Origin: Gemmobacter megaterium
GTDB lineage: Bacteria; Pseudomonadota; Alphaproteobacteria; Rhodobacterales; Rhodobacteraceae
Length of the DNA stretch: 64,000 nt
Direction of reading: 5' to 3'
NCBI RefSeq assembly: GCF_900156815.1
Contig: NZ_FTOT01000004.1
Coordinates: 270,938 to 334,937 of the forward strand
Shown: piece after piece, positions 36,053-46,886 of the stretch
Position numbering within the stretch: position 1 is the stretch's first letter
Layout: each line of letters begins with the position of its first letter
Position numbers and translations under genes: made by a program
The notes under the pieces: generated by a model
What the model saw: the letters and a program-made list of their open reading frames with translations, nothing else
What the model was told of the DNA's origin: nothing
Database searches by the model: none

Positions 36053-36988
36053 TCAGGCCGTGATGCGGGGAAGGTCGGCAGGCGTCACGCCGACACCGGG
36101 CAGCTTGCCGCCCGACAGGCTGTTGCATTCCACCCATGCCCAGGCGCCCGGTGTCGCGAACAATTGCCGCAACAGACGGTTGGTCATGGCATGGCCTGCA
36201 CGGACACCGACATAGCGCCCCAGCACCGGGCCGCCGGCCAGCGACAGGTCGCCAAGCGCGTCCAGCATCTTGTGGCGCACCGGCTCATCCCTGTGCCGCA
36301 GGCCGCCGGGCGACAGCACGCGGTCGCCCTCGACCACCACGGCATTTTCCAGCGTTCCACCAAGCGCCAGACCACTGGCGCGCATCGCATCCACATCGGA
36401 TTGGCGGCAGAAGGTGCGGCTGTCGCACAACTCGCGCACAAACGTGCCGTTCGACAGATTCAGGTGTTTTTCCTGACGGCCGATGGCAGCGTCGGTAAAG
36501 TCGATGGTGAAATCCATCTCGATGCTGTCAGACGGTTCCAGCCGCGCGATGGCCTCGCCCTCGCGTACCTCGACGGCGCGCAACACCTTGACCGCCAGCA
36601 CCGGAGCAGACTGCGCCGCGACACCCGACGCCAGAAAGCCACGGACGAACGGTTCGGCAGAGCCATCCAGAATCGGCACTTCGGGCCCGTCAATCTCGAT
36701 CAGCGCATTGGAAATGCCACAGCCCGCCAGTGCGGCCATCACATGTTCGATGGTGGAAACGGTTGCACCCTGTGAATTGGCCAGCAAGGTGCACAGTTTC
36801 GACGGCACCACCGCGTTCCACCGCGCCGGAATGCGGGCCTGTCCGACGGGCAGATCGGTCCGCAGGAAAACCACGCCATGATCGGTCGGAGCGGGCCGCA
36901 CAACCATGCGGACCGGAGCGCCGGAATGCAGGCCGACACCGTCGAACACGACTGCCGAGATAAGGCTGCTCTGCACGTTACACCCCAT
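36053..36988 (-). CDS. lpxC: UDP-3-O-acyl-N-acetylglucosamine deacetylase
   Basis: 311 residues. The zinc-site motifs are present: TIEHVMAALAG, then RHKMLDALGDLSLAG with its His and Asp ligands, and AGHAMTN with the catalytic His. It carries out the committed step of lipid A synthesis in the cytoplasm. A candidate promoter lies at 37081-37109, and the ftsZ terminator separates it from the division genes upstream. Confidence 0.97.
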   Translation of the reverse strand: MGCNVQSSLISAVVFDGVGLHSGAPVRMVVRPAPTDHGVVFLRTDLPVGQARIPARWNAVVPSKLCTLLANSQGATVSTIEHVMAALAGCGISNALIEIDGPEVPILDGSAEPFVRGFLASGVAAQSAPVLAVKVLRAVEVREGEAIARLEPSDSIEMDFTIDFTDAAIGRQEKHLNLSNGTFVRELCDSRTFCRQSDVDAMRASGLALGGTLENAVVVEGDRVLSPGGLRHRDEPVRHKMLDALGDLSLAGGPVLGRYVGVRAGHAMTNRLLRQLFATPGAWAWVECNSLSGGKLPGVGVTPADLPRITA

Positions 36989-37080
36989 ATGGGCCGGATG
37001 GCCCGCTCAATCCCTTGATGCGACGGGCATGGCCCGGCATCGCGCCCTTGGTCGTCCCCACGAACCTATTGCGCCAATGT

Positions 37081-37109
37081 TAGATAATTTGCAGCGGCTC
37101 TGTCAGCAA
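37081..37109 (-). promoter_or_regulatory. Candidate promoter of lpxC
   Basis: On the minus strand TTGCTG (37109-37104) and TATCTA (37086-37081) are separated by 17 bases. They lie downstream of the ftsZ terminator and about 90 bases before lpxC, so lpxC can be transcribed independently of ftsZ. Confidence 0.5.
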
Positions 37110-37185
37110 CTCACGCTTTGCGACGGTGTGTAACAGGGCTGAAACATTTGGCAAGGCCGCTTCCAACGCTTTGTTTTCAAAAGAA

Positions 37186-37209
37186 AAAGGCCGGGAAAAC
37201 CCGGCCTTT
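37186..37209 (-). terminator. Terminator after ftsZ
   Basis: A perfect 10-bp stem, AAAGGCCGGG and CCCGGCCTTT, encloses a four-base loop. On the minus strand it is followed by a T-rich run (TTCTTTT). It lies about 20 bases after the ftsZ stop. Confidence 0.85.
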
Positions 37210-37229
37210 CCACAAGGTGCACCACTGGC

Positions 37230-38921
37230 TTAGTTGGCCTGTCGGCGCAGGAAGGCCGGAATTTCGATCCGGTCCTGTTCATGGTCCTGCTCGTCATCAT
37301 AGGCGGCATGGGCAGGGGGCTGCGGCTGCACGCGGGCCGCCTGCGGGGCCGATTGCGGCTGCCCCGGTTCGGGCGCAGCTCCGGCCTGGCCTGCCATGCG
37401 ACCGATCAGCGACCCAAGCCCAAAGCGCGACCGGGCCGGTTCTTCGACGCGCGGCTGGCTGGGTTGCGGCGCTGCGGCGGTCATGCGGGCCTGCTGCATC
37501 GGCGCGGCGGCGGGCGTCTTGGAGACGGCATCGCGCAAACGGGCCAGGGCTTCGGGCGACGGCGTCCCGGCAGGCGACCGGCGCGGCGCCACAAAGGTAC
37601 CGGCATCGGCCTCGATCGACGGCGGGGCCGGACGGGCCACGGGTTGCGGTTGCGGCGCGCGGGCCTCGGGCCGGTAGACCGGCTCTGGCACATCGGGTTC
37701 GACATGCTGGGCCACCGGCTGGGCACGCGGCGCGGGGGCGGCAGCGGCGTGGAACAGATCCTGCGCAGGCAGGTCGTCCTCGACCTGCGGCTGGTACTGC
37801 TGCGGCGCAGGCGCTGCAGGCTGGAATGCCGCCGGAGCAGCCGGTTGCGGCGCGGGGGCCGGTGCAGGCGCCTGCGTCGGAGCCACGAAGCTGGCGGCCG
37901 CGCGCGGCTGGGCAAGCGTACCGCTGGCGCGGGGCTGCGCGGCATTCGCTGCGGTCGCGTCGATCCCTGTTGCCACGACCGACACGCGGATCCGGCCTTC
38001 CATCGTCGGGTCCATGGTCGAGCCCACGATGATATTGGCGTCCGGGTCCACCTTTTCGCGGATCAGGCCGGCAGCCTCGTCCAGTTCGAACAGGGTCAGA
38101 TCATAGCCGCCGGTGATGTTGATCAGCACACCCTTGGCGCCGTGCAGGCTGATTTCGTCCAGCAGCGGGTTGGCAATCGCCTTCTCGGCAGCCTCGATGG
38201 CGCGGTTGGCGCCTTCGGCCTCGCCGGTGCCCATCATGGCCTTGCCCATTTCGTCCATCACCGAGCGCACGTCGGCAAAGTCCAGGTTGATCAGGCCGGG
38301 CCGCACCATCAGATCCGTCACGCCCTTGACGCCCTGATACAGCACGTCGTCGGCCATGGCGAAGGCTTCGGTGAAGGTGGTCTTTTCATTCGCCAGCCGG
38401 AACAGGTTCTGGTTGGGGATGATGATCAGCGTATCGACAACCTTTTGCAGCGCCTCGACGCCATCTTCGGCCTGCCGCATCCGCTTGGCGCCTTCAAACG
38501 CGAAGGGCTTGGTCACGACCCCCACGGTCAGCACGCCCAGTTCGCGCGCCGCCTGGGCGATGATCGGGGCCGCGCCGGTGCCGGTGCCCCCGCCCATTCC
38601 GGCGGTGATGAAGCACATGTGCACACCGGCCAGGTGATCGACAATCTGCTCGATGGATTCTTCTGCCGCGGCGGCACCGATCTGCGGCTTGGCACCGGCC
38701 CCCAGACCTTCGGTCACGCGGGCCCCCAGTTGCACGCGATGCGGGGCGCGGCTCTGGGCCAGCGCCTGGGCGTCGGTGTTTGCAACGACGAAATCGACCC
38801 CCTCAAGCTGCTGGTCGATCATGTTGTTGACCGCATTGCCGCCAGCGCCACCGACACCGAACACCGTGATCCGGGGTTTCAGCTCGGCCCCGTCGTCTTG
38901 CATGATAAGATTCAAAGCCAT
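37230..38921 (-). CDS. ftsZ: Cell division GTPase FtsZ
   Basis: 563 residues starting [10 protein letters not shown]. The tubulin signature [10 protein letters not shown] and the T7 loop [11 protein letters not shown] mark a complete GTPase. A Pro/Ala/Gln-rich linker of about 200 residues leads to the C-terminal peptide [10 protein letters not shown] that binds FtsA. It polymerises into the division ring. The chain is longer than the roughly 390 residues of many bacteria because of the linker, as usual for alphaproteobacteria. The start at 38921 is preferred over an in-frame ATG at 39020. Confidence 0.97.
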   Translation of the reverse strand: MALNLIMQDDGAELKPRITVFGVGGAGGNAVNNMIDQQLEGVDFVVANTDAQALAQSRAPHRVQLGARVTEGLGAGAKPQIGAAAAEESIEQIVDHLAGVHMCFITAGMGGGTGTGAAPIIAQAARELGVLTVGVVTKPFAFEGAKRMRQAEDGVEALQKVVDTLIIIPNQNLFRLANEKTTFTEAFAMADDVLYQGVKGVTDLMVRPGLINLDFADVRSVMDEMGKAMMGTGEAEGANRAIEAAEKAIANPLLDEISLHGAKGVLINITGGYDLTLFELDEAAGLIREKVDPDANIIVGSTMDPTMEGRIRVSVVATGIDATAANAAQPRASGTLAQPRAAASFVAPTQAPAPAPAPQPAAPAAFQPAAPAPQQYQPQVEDDLPAQDLFHAAAAPAPRAQPVAQHVEPDVPEPVYRPEARAPQPQPVARPAPPSIEADAGTFVAPRRSPAGTPSPEALARLRDAVSKTPAAAPMQQARMTAAAPQPSQPRVEEPARSRFGLGSLIGRMAGQAGAAPEPGQPQSAPQAARVQPQPPAHAAYDDEQDHEQDRIEIPAFLRRQAN

Positions 38922-39105
38922 TGTCCTGCCGCCTGCCCTTGTTTCGACCTTGCCAGCCCCGACCCTGTCCCGACGGGCCGCGATTGGTCTGATTCTATCC
39001 ACAGCCACACGGCGCGTCACGCGAAAAACGCCCCGACACCCCCAAATATTGCGCCATTCCTGGGCAAATCAGCGGGATTTCGCCGTCTGACACGGGATAT
39101 TGCGG

Positions 39106-40449
39106 TTACCAGTTGTCACGAAACCACCGCAAGGCCCGCTTGAACGAACGTGCGGGATAGCGTTCGGGCGGCACCTCGAAATCCCACCACTCGTCCTGCG
39201 GATGCGCGGCGAACAGGCACAACCCCACCGCCCCGGCAAACGACGCGCCCGCAGCCGCCTGCGGCAGCCCCTGCACGCGGAGCGGACGGCCCAGACGCAC
39301 CCTTTGGCCCAGAATGCGGGCGGCCAGGCCATCGACGCCGGGGATCAGGCTTCCCCCGCCAGTCAGCACGATCTGCTGGCTGGGCAGATGGTCGAACCCG
39401 GCCACATCCAGCCGCGCCCGCACCTCTTCCAGGATTTCCTCGACCCGCGGGCGCATGATGCCGATCAGTTCCGTCCGGCTGACACGGCGACGGTCCTTTT
39501 CCCAGTCGCCGGTATCGGCGGTCAGTTCTATCATCTCGCGGTCATCCATGCCCGTGGCATGAACCCCGCCATGAAACGTCTTGATCCGCTCGGCCATGGC
39601 GAGCGGGATCTCCAACCCCATGGCGATGTCGCGGCTGACCAGATCGCCGCCCATGCGCACCGCATCGGCATAGATCATGTGCTTTTTCATGAAGATCGAG
39701 AGGCCCGTCGCGCCGCCGCCCATGTCGATACAGGCCGCCCCCAGTTCCTGCTCATCCTCCACCAGCGCCGACAACCCCGCGACATAGGCAGACGAGGCAA
39801 TGCCCGCCACCTCCAGATCGCAGCGTTTCAGGCAATGCAGCAGGCATTCCACCGCCGCACGCTCGACCGACAGCAGATGCATGTCGCACGACAGGCTGTG
39901 GCCGATCTGCCCGCGCGGGTCGGCAAGCCCGGTGCGGTTGTCCAACTGGAAATTCACCGGCTGGGCATGAAGCACCTCGCGCCCGTCGCCAAGGTCGGGA
40001 ATTTCACAGGCCGCCAGCACACGGGCAATATCCTGTTCGGTGACCACGGTGTCGGCAAGCGTCTGCTGCCCGGCCAGGCCATAGCTGCGCGGCCCGGCCC
40101 CCGAGAAACAGGCGATCACATGATCCACCCGTTGCCCCGCCGCCTTTTGCGCCGATTGCACCACGGTGCGGATCGCCCGCTCGGCCTCCTGCACGCCTTC
40201 GATCTCGCCAAAGCGGATCCCGCGCGACCGGGTGGTGGCCGCACCGATCACCCGGAACTGCGACTGCCCGGCCATCGGCCCGACGCCATCATCGCTACGG
40301 AACTGGTCCGGCCCGTCAAAGCGCAGGATCAGGCAGGCAATCTTGGTGCTGCCCACGTCCAGAACGGCGATGACGCCGCGCTGCATGGCGGCCTTTCGCA
40401 TCTGCCGCATGGCGCGCTGGGACTGATACAGGTCGGTCACGGCACTCAT
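39106..40449 (-). CDS. ftsA: Cell division protein FtsA
   Basis: 447 residues. The actin-fold phosphate motif VIAVLDVGSTKIACL near the start, the ACIDMGGGATGLSIF motif and the late VLTGGGSLIPGV adenosine motif are all visible. FtsA links FtsZ filaments to the inner membrane through a C-terminal amphipathic helix. Its start overlaps the ftsQ stop by four bases (ATGA), indicating coupled translation. Confidence 0.96.
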   Translation of the reverse strand: MSAVTDLYQSQRAMRQMRKAAMQRGVIAVLDVGSTKIACLILRFDGPDQFRSDDGVGPMAGQSQFRVIGAATTRSRGIRFGEIEGVQEAERAIRTVVQSAQKAAGQRVDHVIACFSGAGPRSYGLAGQQTLADTVVTEQDIARVLAACEIPDLGDGREVLHAQPVNFQLDNRTGLADPRGQIGHSLSCDMHLLSVERAAVECLLHCLKRCDLEVAGIASSAYVAGLSALVEDEQELGAACIDMGGGATGLSIFMKKHMIYADAVRMGGDLVSRDIAMGLEIPLAMAERIKTFHGGVHATGMDDREMIELTADTGDWEKDRRRVSRTELIGIMRPRVEEILEEVRARLDVAGFDHLPSQQIVLTGGGSLIPGVDGLAARILGQRVRLGRPLRVQGLPQAAAGASFAGAVGLCLFAAHPQDEWWDFEVPPERYPARSFKRALRWFRDNW

Positions 40450-41321
40450 CCTCCGGTTTGGGCAAGACGGATCTGGCGAAGGGTATCGGCCCCTTCGGCA
40501 GACAGGCGCAATGTCGGGCGACGGTCGTTGCGCAGATCGACCGCCGTGATGTCGCGCGCCAGAATGCCCTCGGCCTGATCCAGCGCAATCAGGCGCTCCA
40601 GCGCACGGACGGGATTGTCTTCGGGCAGCATCAGGCGCTGATCACGGTCCAGCACCACGTCCCAGCGCCGCTCGCCCATGCGCACCAACCCGCGCAGACG
40701 CGGCACCAGCGGGCCCGCGGCCTGCACCAGGTCCAACGCCTCGGCCGCCCTGGCCGCCGCGCCCTGCCCGGCGATCAGCGGCAAATCCCCGCGCAAGGAC
40801 CGCGCCCCGATCTGCGCCACACGATGACCACCGGCATCCACCAGCCACACACCATCCGGGGCACGCCAGACCAGTGCAGGCAGGCGCTCGGTCACATTCA
40901 CCTGCAACACGCCGCCCGAAACGATCCGCACATCGGCCCGCGCCACCGCATCATAGCTTTCGACCCGCGCCCGCGTCGCGGGCAGGTCGATCTCGAAGGA
41001 CGACAGCGGCAGGCCATAGCCCAGACCGGCCCGGATCGCCTCTGCCAACAGCGGCGAGGCGCCTTCGATGGCCACAAGATTGACCATGAATTCGGGGCGG
41101 TTCTGGAACTGGCTGCGCAGATCCACATAGGTGTCATGCAGGGCCGTGCGCCGCCCCTCGTCCGCCAGCCAAAGCCCCGCCACACTGGCCATCAGGGCAA
41201 GTGGCATCCCCACCCTGACGGTCAGGCGGAACATCGGCGTCAGCCACAGCCTGTGCCAGCGATAGGCCCAACGGGACGGCGCCGGATCACGACGCTGGGC
41301 CGCCTCTCTCAGCGGTCGCAT
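40446..41321 (-). CDS. ftsQ: Cell division protein FtsQ
   Basis: 291 residues. A basic cytoplasmic N-terminus is followed by one membrane segment ([17 protein letters not shown]) and a periplasmic POTRA-type domain ([20 protein letters not shown]), then the FtsQ beta domain. It connects early and late division proteins. It overlaps ddl by 13 bases and ftsA by four. The start at 41321 ([11 protein letters not shown]) avoids a long unconserved extension. Confidence 0.92.
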   Translation of the reverse strand: MRPLREAAQRRDPAPSRWAYRWHRLWLTPMFRLTVRVGMPLALMASVAGLWLADEGRRTALHDTYVDLRSQFQNRPEFMVNLVAIEGASPLLAEAIRAGLGYGLPLSSFEIDLPATRARVESYDAVARADVRIVSGGVLQVNVTERLPALVWRAPDGVWLVDAGGHRVAQIGARSLRGDLPLIAGQGAAARAAEALDLVQAAGPLVPRLRGLVRMGERRWDVVLDRDQRLMLPEDNPVRALERLIALDQAEGILARDITAVDLRNDRRPTLRLSAEGADTLRQIRLAQTGG

Positions 41322-42232
41322 GAGGCATCCTCCACCAGCCAGGCGCACAGGTCGGGGAACGACATGCCACAGCACGCGGCCTGCTCGGGCGCAAGCGACG
41401 TCGGCGTCATGCCCGGCTGGGTGTTGGTTTCCAGCACGATCAGACCTGCCAGGCCCTGCGCCGCGTCCCAACGGAAATCGGTGCGGCTCAGCCCCCGGCA
41501 GCCCAAGGCGCGATGCGCGCGCAAGGCATAGTCCATGCACGCGTCAAAAATCGCCGGCGGCACCTCGGCGGGCACCACATGGCGCGACCCGCCGAGGGTA
41601 TATTTCGCCTCATAGTCATACCAGCCGTCGGTCAGGATATCGGTCACCGTCAAGGCCCGGTCGCCCAGAACGGAACAGGTCAGCTCGCGCCCCGGCACAA
41701 ACGCCTCGACCATCACCTGCGCCGGCATCGCGGGGGCAAGCCGCGGCGGACGGTTCGCACCCTCGGGCACGATATAGACCCCGACCGAGGATCCTTCGTT
41801 ATAGGGCTTGACCACATAGGGCGGCGGCAACAGATGGCTTGCCTCCACCTTCGCCTTGTCCGCAAGCAGGCTGGCAACCACCGGCAGACCGATGGCGCGA
41901 TAGATCTCCTTGGTGCGCTGCTTGTCCATGGCCAGAGCCGAAGCAAGCACACCCGAATGCGTATAGGGAAGACGCAGCCATTCCAGCAGGCCCTGAACAC
42001 AGCCATCCTCGCCCCAGCGGCCATGCAGGGCGTTGAAGGCGACATCAGGCCCGATCGCCGCCAACCGCGCAGCCAGATCCGGGCCGCAATCGACCTCGAC
42101 CACATCATAGCCTGCCGCACGCAGAGCGGTGGCGCATTCGCGCCCACTGGAGAGCGACACGTCCCGCTCCGCGGAGGCGCCACCCATCAGAACTGCCACT
42201 CTGGCGGCTGTCCTGCCCGAACTGCCCGCCAT
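41309..42232 (-). CDS. ddl: D-alanine--D-alanine ligase
   Basis: 307 residues of the ATP-grasp fold. [19 protein letters not shown] is the N-terminal signature; [30 protein letters not shown] and the metal-binding [11 protein letters not shown] follow. It makes the D-Ala-D-Ala dipeptide for peptidoglycan in the cytoplasm. It overlaps ftsQ, and murB ends 67 bases upstream. Confidence 0.97.
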   Translation of the reverse strand: MAGSSGRTAARVAVLMGGASAERDVSLSSGRECATALRAAGYDVVEVDCGPDLAARLAAIGPDVAFNALHGRWGEDGCVQGLLEWLRLPYTHSGVLASALAMDKQRTKEIYRAIGLPVVASLLADKAKVEASHLLPPPYVVKPYNEGSSVGVYIVPEGANRPPRLAPAMPAQVMVEAFVPGRELTCSVLGDRALTVTDILTDGWYDYEAKYTLGGSRHVVPAEVPPAIFDACMDYALRAHRALGCRGLSRTDFRWDAAQGLAGLIVLETNTQPGMTPTSLAPEQAACCGMSFPDLCAWLVEDASCDR

Positions 42233-42299
42233 CTTCTGCCTCTGGGGCCTTTGCGGCCCTTGTTATATCACCGGGGTCTTGGCCCCTTGCCGTGCCGTA

Positions 42300-43223
42300 T
42301 CACGCCGACGGTTCACCGACACGCATGATTTCCCATTCTAGCCAGATTCCCGCCGTCTGGAAAACCCTATTTCGCACCTGCTCACCAAGTGATTCGAGAT
42401 CCTGCGCCGTCGCGCCGCCGGTGTTGGTCAGAAAGTTGGCGTGTTTCTCCGACATCTGGGCGCCACCAACCCGCGCGCCCTGCATTCCGGCATCCTGGAT
42501 CAGCTTCCACGCTTTCAAGTCGTGGGTATCATCCGCCCTGCCGGTGCTGGAATACCCGGCCGGATTGCGAAAGGTGGACCCGGCAGTCCGGTCCTTGACC
42601 GGCTGGCTGGCATCACGCCGCGCCAGTTGCTCGACCATCCGCGCTTGCAGAACGCCCGGCTCCCCCGGTGGTGCGCGGAAAACCGCCGAGACCACGATAG
42701 CCCCCTGCGGCAAACTGGAATGACGATAGCGCAGATCCAGCGCCGCCGCAGGAAGCGTCATCACCTCGCCTGCCCGCGTCACCACCCGCACCTCCTCCAG
42801 CACATCGGCGACATAGCTGCCATAGCACCCGGCATTCATCCGCACCGCCCCGCCGATGGTGCCCGGAATGGTGCGCAGAAAGGTCAGGTCGCGCCCGGCT
42901 TCGGCTGCGGCCTGCGCAACGCGCGCATCCAGCGCCGCCGCACCGGCACTCACGCGATCCCCCAGCACATCAATACCGGCAAAGGGCCGCCCCAGACGCA
43001 CCACGACGGCCCGCAACCCGCCATCGCGTACGATCAGGTTCGATCCCGCCCCCAGCGGAAACACCTGAACCGCGCGCTCCAGCCCGGCCAGAAACGCACA
43101 AAGATCCGCCTCATCAGCCGGAAGAAACACAGCATCCGCCGGGCCGCCCACGCGCAGCCATGTCAGATCCGACATCGCCTTGCCCTTGATCAGACTGCCC
43201 CGCACCTGCGGAAATCCGGCCAT
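42300..43223 (-). CDS. murB: UDP-N-acetylenolpyruvoylglucosamine reductase
   Basis: 307 residues starting [10 protein letters not shown]. The FAD-binding [14 protein letters not shown] and [18 protein letters not shown] motifs and the catalytic GSTFRNP Ser are present. It reduces UDP-GlcNAc-enolpyruvate to UDP-MurNAc. AGGAGG lies six bases upstream of the ATG at 43223. It heads the ddl-ftsQ-ftsA-ftsZ series. Confidence 0.96.
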   Translation of the reverse strand: MAGFPQVRGSLIKGKAMSDLTWLRVGGPADAVFLPADEADLCAFLAGLERAVQVFPLGAGSNLIVRDGGLRAVVVRLGRPFAGIDVLGDRVSAGAAALDARVAQAAAEAGRDLTFLRTIPGTIGGAVRMNAGCYGSYVADVLEEVRVVTRAGEVMTLPAAALDLRYRHSSLPQGAIVVSAVFRAPPGEPGVLQARMVEQLARRDASQPVKDRTAGSTFRNPAGYSSTGRADDTHDLKAWKLIQDAGMQGARVGGAQMSEKHANFLTNTGGATAQDLESLGEQVRNRVFQTAGIWLEWEIMRVGEPSA

Positions 43224-43249
43224 ATCGCCCTCCTGCGCCACCCCGGCGG

Positions 43250-43301
43250 TTTCATCTTGCCCCAAATACCCCGCGGGGGTGCGGGGGCGCGAAGCCCCCG
43301 C
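43250..43301 (+). repeat. Intergenic hairpin repeat, copy B
   Basis: The head TTTCATCTTGCCCCAAATAC is nearly identical to that at 19977, and is followed by a perfect hairpin: GCGGGGGC (43281-43288) with GCCCCCGC (43294-43301). It lies between murB and the enoyl-CoA hydratase gene, both on the minus strand, and has one hairpin where copy A has two. Confidence 0.65.
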
Positions 43302-43358
43302 TGCGCCAAGGGCCAGGGGCGCGGCAGACCTAGTCCCGCACGCGCCCCGCCACAAGCC

Positions 43359-44135
43359 TCAGCGACCCTCAAACCGCGCGGGGCGCTTCTGCACAAAGGC
43401 CGCAACACCTTCGGCAAAATCCCAGGTCCGCGCGCTTTCGCCCTGCAACCGCGCCTCCAGCGCCAGTTGCTCGGCATGGCTGTTGACGTCTGCCGCCCGC
43501 AGCGCGACCTTTGTCCGCCGCAGGGCCTCGGTCGGCCCCTGCGCGAGCGATCGCGCGCGGGCCTGCCAATGCGTGGCGAATGCCTCGTCCGGCACCGCCT
43601 CCCAGATCAGGCCCCAGTCCGCAGCCTGTCGCGCGGGAATTCGGTCGGCGAACAGCGCCATCCCCATGGCGCGCGGCAGGCCTACCTGACGCGGCAGCCA
43701 CCATGTCGCCCCGGCATCCGGGATCAGGCCGATCCGGGCAAAGGCTTGCAGGAAATAGGCGCTTTCGGCGGCAATCACCACATCGGCCGACAGGGCGATA
43801 CTGGCGCCCGCCCCGGCCGCCGGTCCATTGACCGCCGCGATCACCGGCACGGGGCATTCCATCAAGGCCAGCATCATCGGATCATAGGTGTCGCGCAACA
43901 CGCTCTCGGCATCAAACGCGCCGGCGCCAGCGGCCTCTGACAGGTCCTGGCCCGAACAGAACGCGCGCCCCGCCCCCGTCAACACGACCGCCCGCGCCTC
44001 CTGTGCCGCGCGGCGCAGGGCGCTGGCCAGATCCGCGCACACGCGGGCGTTCAGCGCATTCATCACCTCGGGTCGGTTCAGCGTGATCACCGCCAAACCG
44101 TCCTGCACCGCATAGCGGATCACCTGACTGTCCAT
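43359..44135 (-). CDS. Enoyl-CoA hydratase/isomerase family protein
   Basis: 258 residues of the crotonase fold. The oxyanion segments AFCSGQDLSEA and NGPAAGAGASIALSAD are intact, as is GLIPDAGATWWLPR with a catalytic-site Asp, a pattern close to PaaG-type ring isomerases. It acts on CoA thioesters, perhaps in aromatic or fatty-acid catabolism. The start at 44135 has GGAGG five bases upstream. No other catabolic genes adjoin it. Confidence 0.85.
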   Translation of the reverse strand: MDSQVIRYAVQDGLAVITLNRPEVMNALNARVCADLASALRRAAQEARAVVLTGAGRAFCSGQDLSEAAGAGAFDAESVLRDTYDPMMLALMECPVPVIAAVNGPAAGAGASIALSADVVIAAESAYFLQAFARIGLIPDAGATWWLPRQVGLPRAMGMALFADRIPARQAADWGLIWEAVPDEAFATHWQARARSLAQGPTEALRRTKVALRAADVNSHAEQLALEARLQGESARTWDFAEGVAAFVQKRPARFEGR

Positions 44136-44202
44136 CATCCCCTCCGTCCTGAACGGCGACAGTCTTAGCGCACGCGCCACCGGGGAAAACCCCGACTTCG
44201 CG

Positions 44203-44655
44203 TCAGCCTTTCAGGATCTCGTCCAGCCGTGCCCGCTCGGCTTCGGTCAGGGCGTCCACCGGGGCCTGATCGCCCCCTCGGCGACGGCGCAGATACAGCG
44301 CAGCGGTGCCCAACCCGGCCAGCAGCATCACCGGCCCGGCGATCCACAACAGCAGGGTCGAGCCCGTGGCCATCGGCCGCAACAGGACATATTCGCCGTA
44401 TCGTGCGACAACGAACTCCAGCACCTCGGTATTGCTGTCGCCCTCGACCAGCCGCTCGCGCACCAGAAGCCGCAAGTCGCGGGCCAGTTCGGCGTTCGAC
44501 TCGTCAATGCTTTCATTGCGGCACACCAGACAGCGCAGATCGCGCGAAATCTCGCGGGCCCGCGCCTCCATGACGGGGTCCGGCAGCACCTCATCCGGCT
44601 GGACGGCTGCCGCAGGTCCGGCCAGCATCATCAGGATCAGGGCAAGCCGCATCAT
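44203..44655 (-). CDS. ccmH: Cytochrome c-type biogenesis protein CcmH
   Basis: 150 residues. A signal peptide precedes the haem-ligation thiol motif LRCLVCRNESIDES, and a single C-terminal membrane segment (LLLWIAGPVMLLAGLGTAALYL) anchors it. It keeps apocytochrome c cysteines reduced for haem attachment. It overlaps ccmF by four bases (ATGA), so the two are coupled. It ends about 70 bases before the enoyl-CoA hydratase start. Confidence 0.94.
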   Translation of the reverse strand: MMRLALILMMLAGPAAAVQPDEVLPDPVMEARAREISRDLRCLVCRNESIDESNAELARDLRLLVRERLVEGDSNTEVLEFVVARYGEYVLLRPMATGSTLLLWIAGPVMLLAGLGTAALYLRRRRGGDQAPVDALTEAERARLDEILKG

Positions 44656-46619
44656 TCTGCGGGCACCCCCTGCGGCGCCTTGCGCGATCCGGCCGCGATG
44701 CGGTAGCGCCGGTCCGACAGGCTGATGAACCCGCCCAGGGCCATGATGATGCACCCGCCCCACAGCCAGTTGGCAAAGGGTTTGATATAGCTGCGCACCG
44801 CCCAACCCCCATCCGCCTGCGGATCGCCCAGCACCAGATAGACATCGCGCAGGAACCCATAGTCGATGGCGGCTTCGGTCGTGGGCATTCCCGCCACGGG
44901 ATAGATCCGCTTTTCGGGAAATAGCGTAAAATTGCGCGACCCGTCGCGGACCCGCATCTCGGCCATGGTCGAGCGGTAGTTGGGGCCCTGCACCTCGCGC
45001 ACACCCTGCAAGGTGATGTCATAGCCCGCCACCTCGAAACTGTCGCCCGGCTTGACAACGCGGATATCCTCGACCTGCCAGGCGGTCAGGGCGGCAACGG
45101 CAAAGATGGTGATGCCCAGCCCGCCATGGGCCACGGCCTTGCCCCAATCGGCACGCGGCAAACGGGTCAGGCGGCCCAGCCGCTGCCCGATGCTGCCACG
45201 CCCGCAACGCAGCCACAGATCCGACGCCGCGCCCAGCACGACCCACAGGCCCAGCGCCAGACCAACCGGCCCAAGCGCCGATTGCCCGGTCTGCACCGCA
45301 AAGGTCAGCGCGCCGCCGGCCACCGACAAGGCCAGTGCCCCCCACAGCGGGCGCATGGCCTTGCCCAGTTCTGCCCGTTTCCACGGCAGGCTGGCGCCCA
45401 GCGGCAAGAGCATCGCCAGCGCGACCACAAAGGGCGTGAACGCCGCGTCGAAGAAGGGGGGGCCGACCGAAAGCTTGCGGTCCCACAGCATTTCAGCCAC
45501 CAGCGGCCAGATCGTGCCGATGAAGACCACAAACGCCGACACCGCCAGCAACACGTTGTTCAATACCAGCGCCGATTCCCGGCTGAAGGTAGAGAACACG
45601 CCCTTGGCCTCCATCACCCCGGCCCGCATCGCATACAGCATCAGCGCACCGCCGACAAAGAACGCGAAGATCAGCAGGATGAACACGCCGCGTTCGGGAT
45701 CATTGGCAAAGGCATGAACCGACGTGATGATGCCCGAGCGCACGATGAACGTGCCGATCAGCGAAAAGCCGAAAGCCAGGATCGCCAGCAGGATCGTCCA
45801 GCTTTTCAGCGCCTCGCGCTTTTCCACCACGATGGCGGAATGCAGCAGCGCCGCGGCGATCAGCCAGGGCATGAAGCTGGCGTTCTCGACCGGATCCCAG
45901 AACCAGAACCCGCCCCAGCCCAGTTCATAATAAGCCCACCAGGATCCCAGCGCGATGCCGATGGTCAGGAACACCCAGGCCGCCAGCGTCCAGGGCCGCA
46001 CCCAGCGGCCCCAGGCGGCATCGACGCGCCCCTCGATCAGCGCGGCCACGGCAAAGCTGAACGCCATGCTCAGCCCCACATAGCCCAGGTACAGAAACGG
46101 CGGATGAAACGCCAAACCCGGATCCTGCAACAGCGGGTTCAGATCCTGCCCATCCATCGGCGGCAAGGGCATCCGGTCGAACGGATTCGACGTGAACAGC
46201 ATGAACATCAGGAAGGCAACGCCGATAGAGCCCTGCACCGCGATCACCCGCGCCTTGAGTGTCGGGGGCAGATTGCCACCGAACCAACTGGCGCAGGCGC
46301 CGAACAGCGCCAGGATCAGCACCCACAACAGCAGCGAGCCTTCGTGATTCCCCCATACGCCCGAGATCTTGTAGATCATCGGCTTGAGCGTATGCGAATT
46401 GCTGACCACCAGTGCGACGGAAAAGTCCGACGTCACAAAGGCATGGGTCAGTGCGGCAAAGGCAAAGCCCACCAGCAGGAATTGCGTGGTGGCGGCCGGA
46501 TCGGCCACCGCCATCCACCCCGGCCAGCCCTTCCAGGCGCCGATCAACGGCATCACGGTCTGCACCAGCGCGACGGCCAGGGCGAGGGTCAGGGCGAAAT
46601 GTCCGAGTTCTGCGATCAT
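44652..46619 (-). CDS. ccmF: Haem lyase subunit CcmF
   Basis: 655 residues with many membrane segments. The tryptophan-rich haem-handling motif WGGFWFWDPVENASFMPWL is present, as are GVWGNHEGSLLLWV and paired periplasmic His-bearing loops. It forms the core of the cytochrome c haem lyase in the inner membrane, with CcmH. The start at 46619 (MIAELGHFAL) was chosen because a longer open frame upstream has no conserved sequence. The amidase gene is divergent. Confidence 0.95.
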   Translation of the reverse strand: MIAELGHFALTLALAVALVQTVMPLIGAWKGWPGWMAVADPAATTQFLLVGFAFAALTHAFVTSDFSVALVVSNSHTLKPMIYKISGVWGNHEGSLLLWVLILALFGACASWFGGNLPPTLKARVIAVQGSIGVAFLMFMLFTSNPFDRMPLPPMDGQDLNPLLQDPGLAFHPPFLYLGYVGLSMAFSFAVAALIEGRVDAAWGRWVRPWTLAAWVFLTIGIALGSWWAYYELGWGGFWFWDPVENASFMPWLIAAALLHSAIVVEKREALKSWTILLAILAFGFSLIGTFIVRSGIITSVHAFANDPERGVFILLIFAFFVGGALMLYAMRAGVMEAKGVFSTFSRESALVLNNVLLAVSAFVVFIGTIWPLVAEMLWDRKLSVGPPFFDAAFTPFVVALAMLLPLGASLPWKRAELGKAMRPLWGALALSVAGGALTFAVQTGQSALGPVGLALGLWVVLGAASDLWLRCGRGSIGQRLGRLTRLPRADWGKAVAHGGLGITIFAVAALTAWQVEDIRVVKPGDSFEVAGYDITLQGVREVQGPNYRSTMAEMRVRDGSRNFTLFPEKRIYPVAGMPTTEAAIDYGFLRDVYLVLGDPQADGGWAVRSYIKPFANWLWGGCIIMALGGFISLSDRRYRIAAGSRKAPQGVPAE

Positions 46620-46886
46620 GCGCCGATCATATCTGCGGAATACGCGCCCGCCAATGCCCTGCGCGCCCGTGTCGCGCCCCCCGCATTCACGCCGCCGTGT
46701 GGCGCCCGCCGGGCGGCTGCCAGCCCGCTGCGCGACCGCACCTGCGGGGATCAGGCGCGCCCCTTGCGACCTGCGGCAATCCGCCTTGCCCTGCGATCCG
46801 TCCGCCCATACTCTGCCCGCCGCCGGGGCGGGAGCCTTTGGCCCTGCCGGTGTCAGATGCCCGGCATTCAGGCACGGGGGACGGAT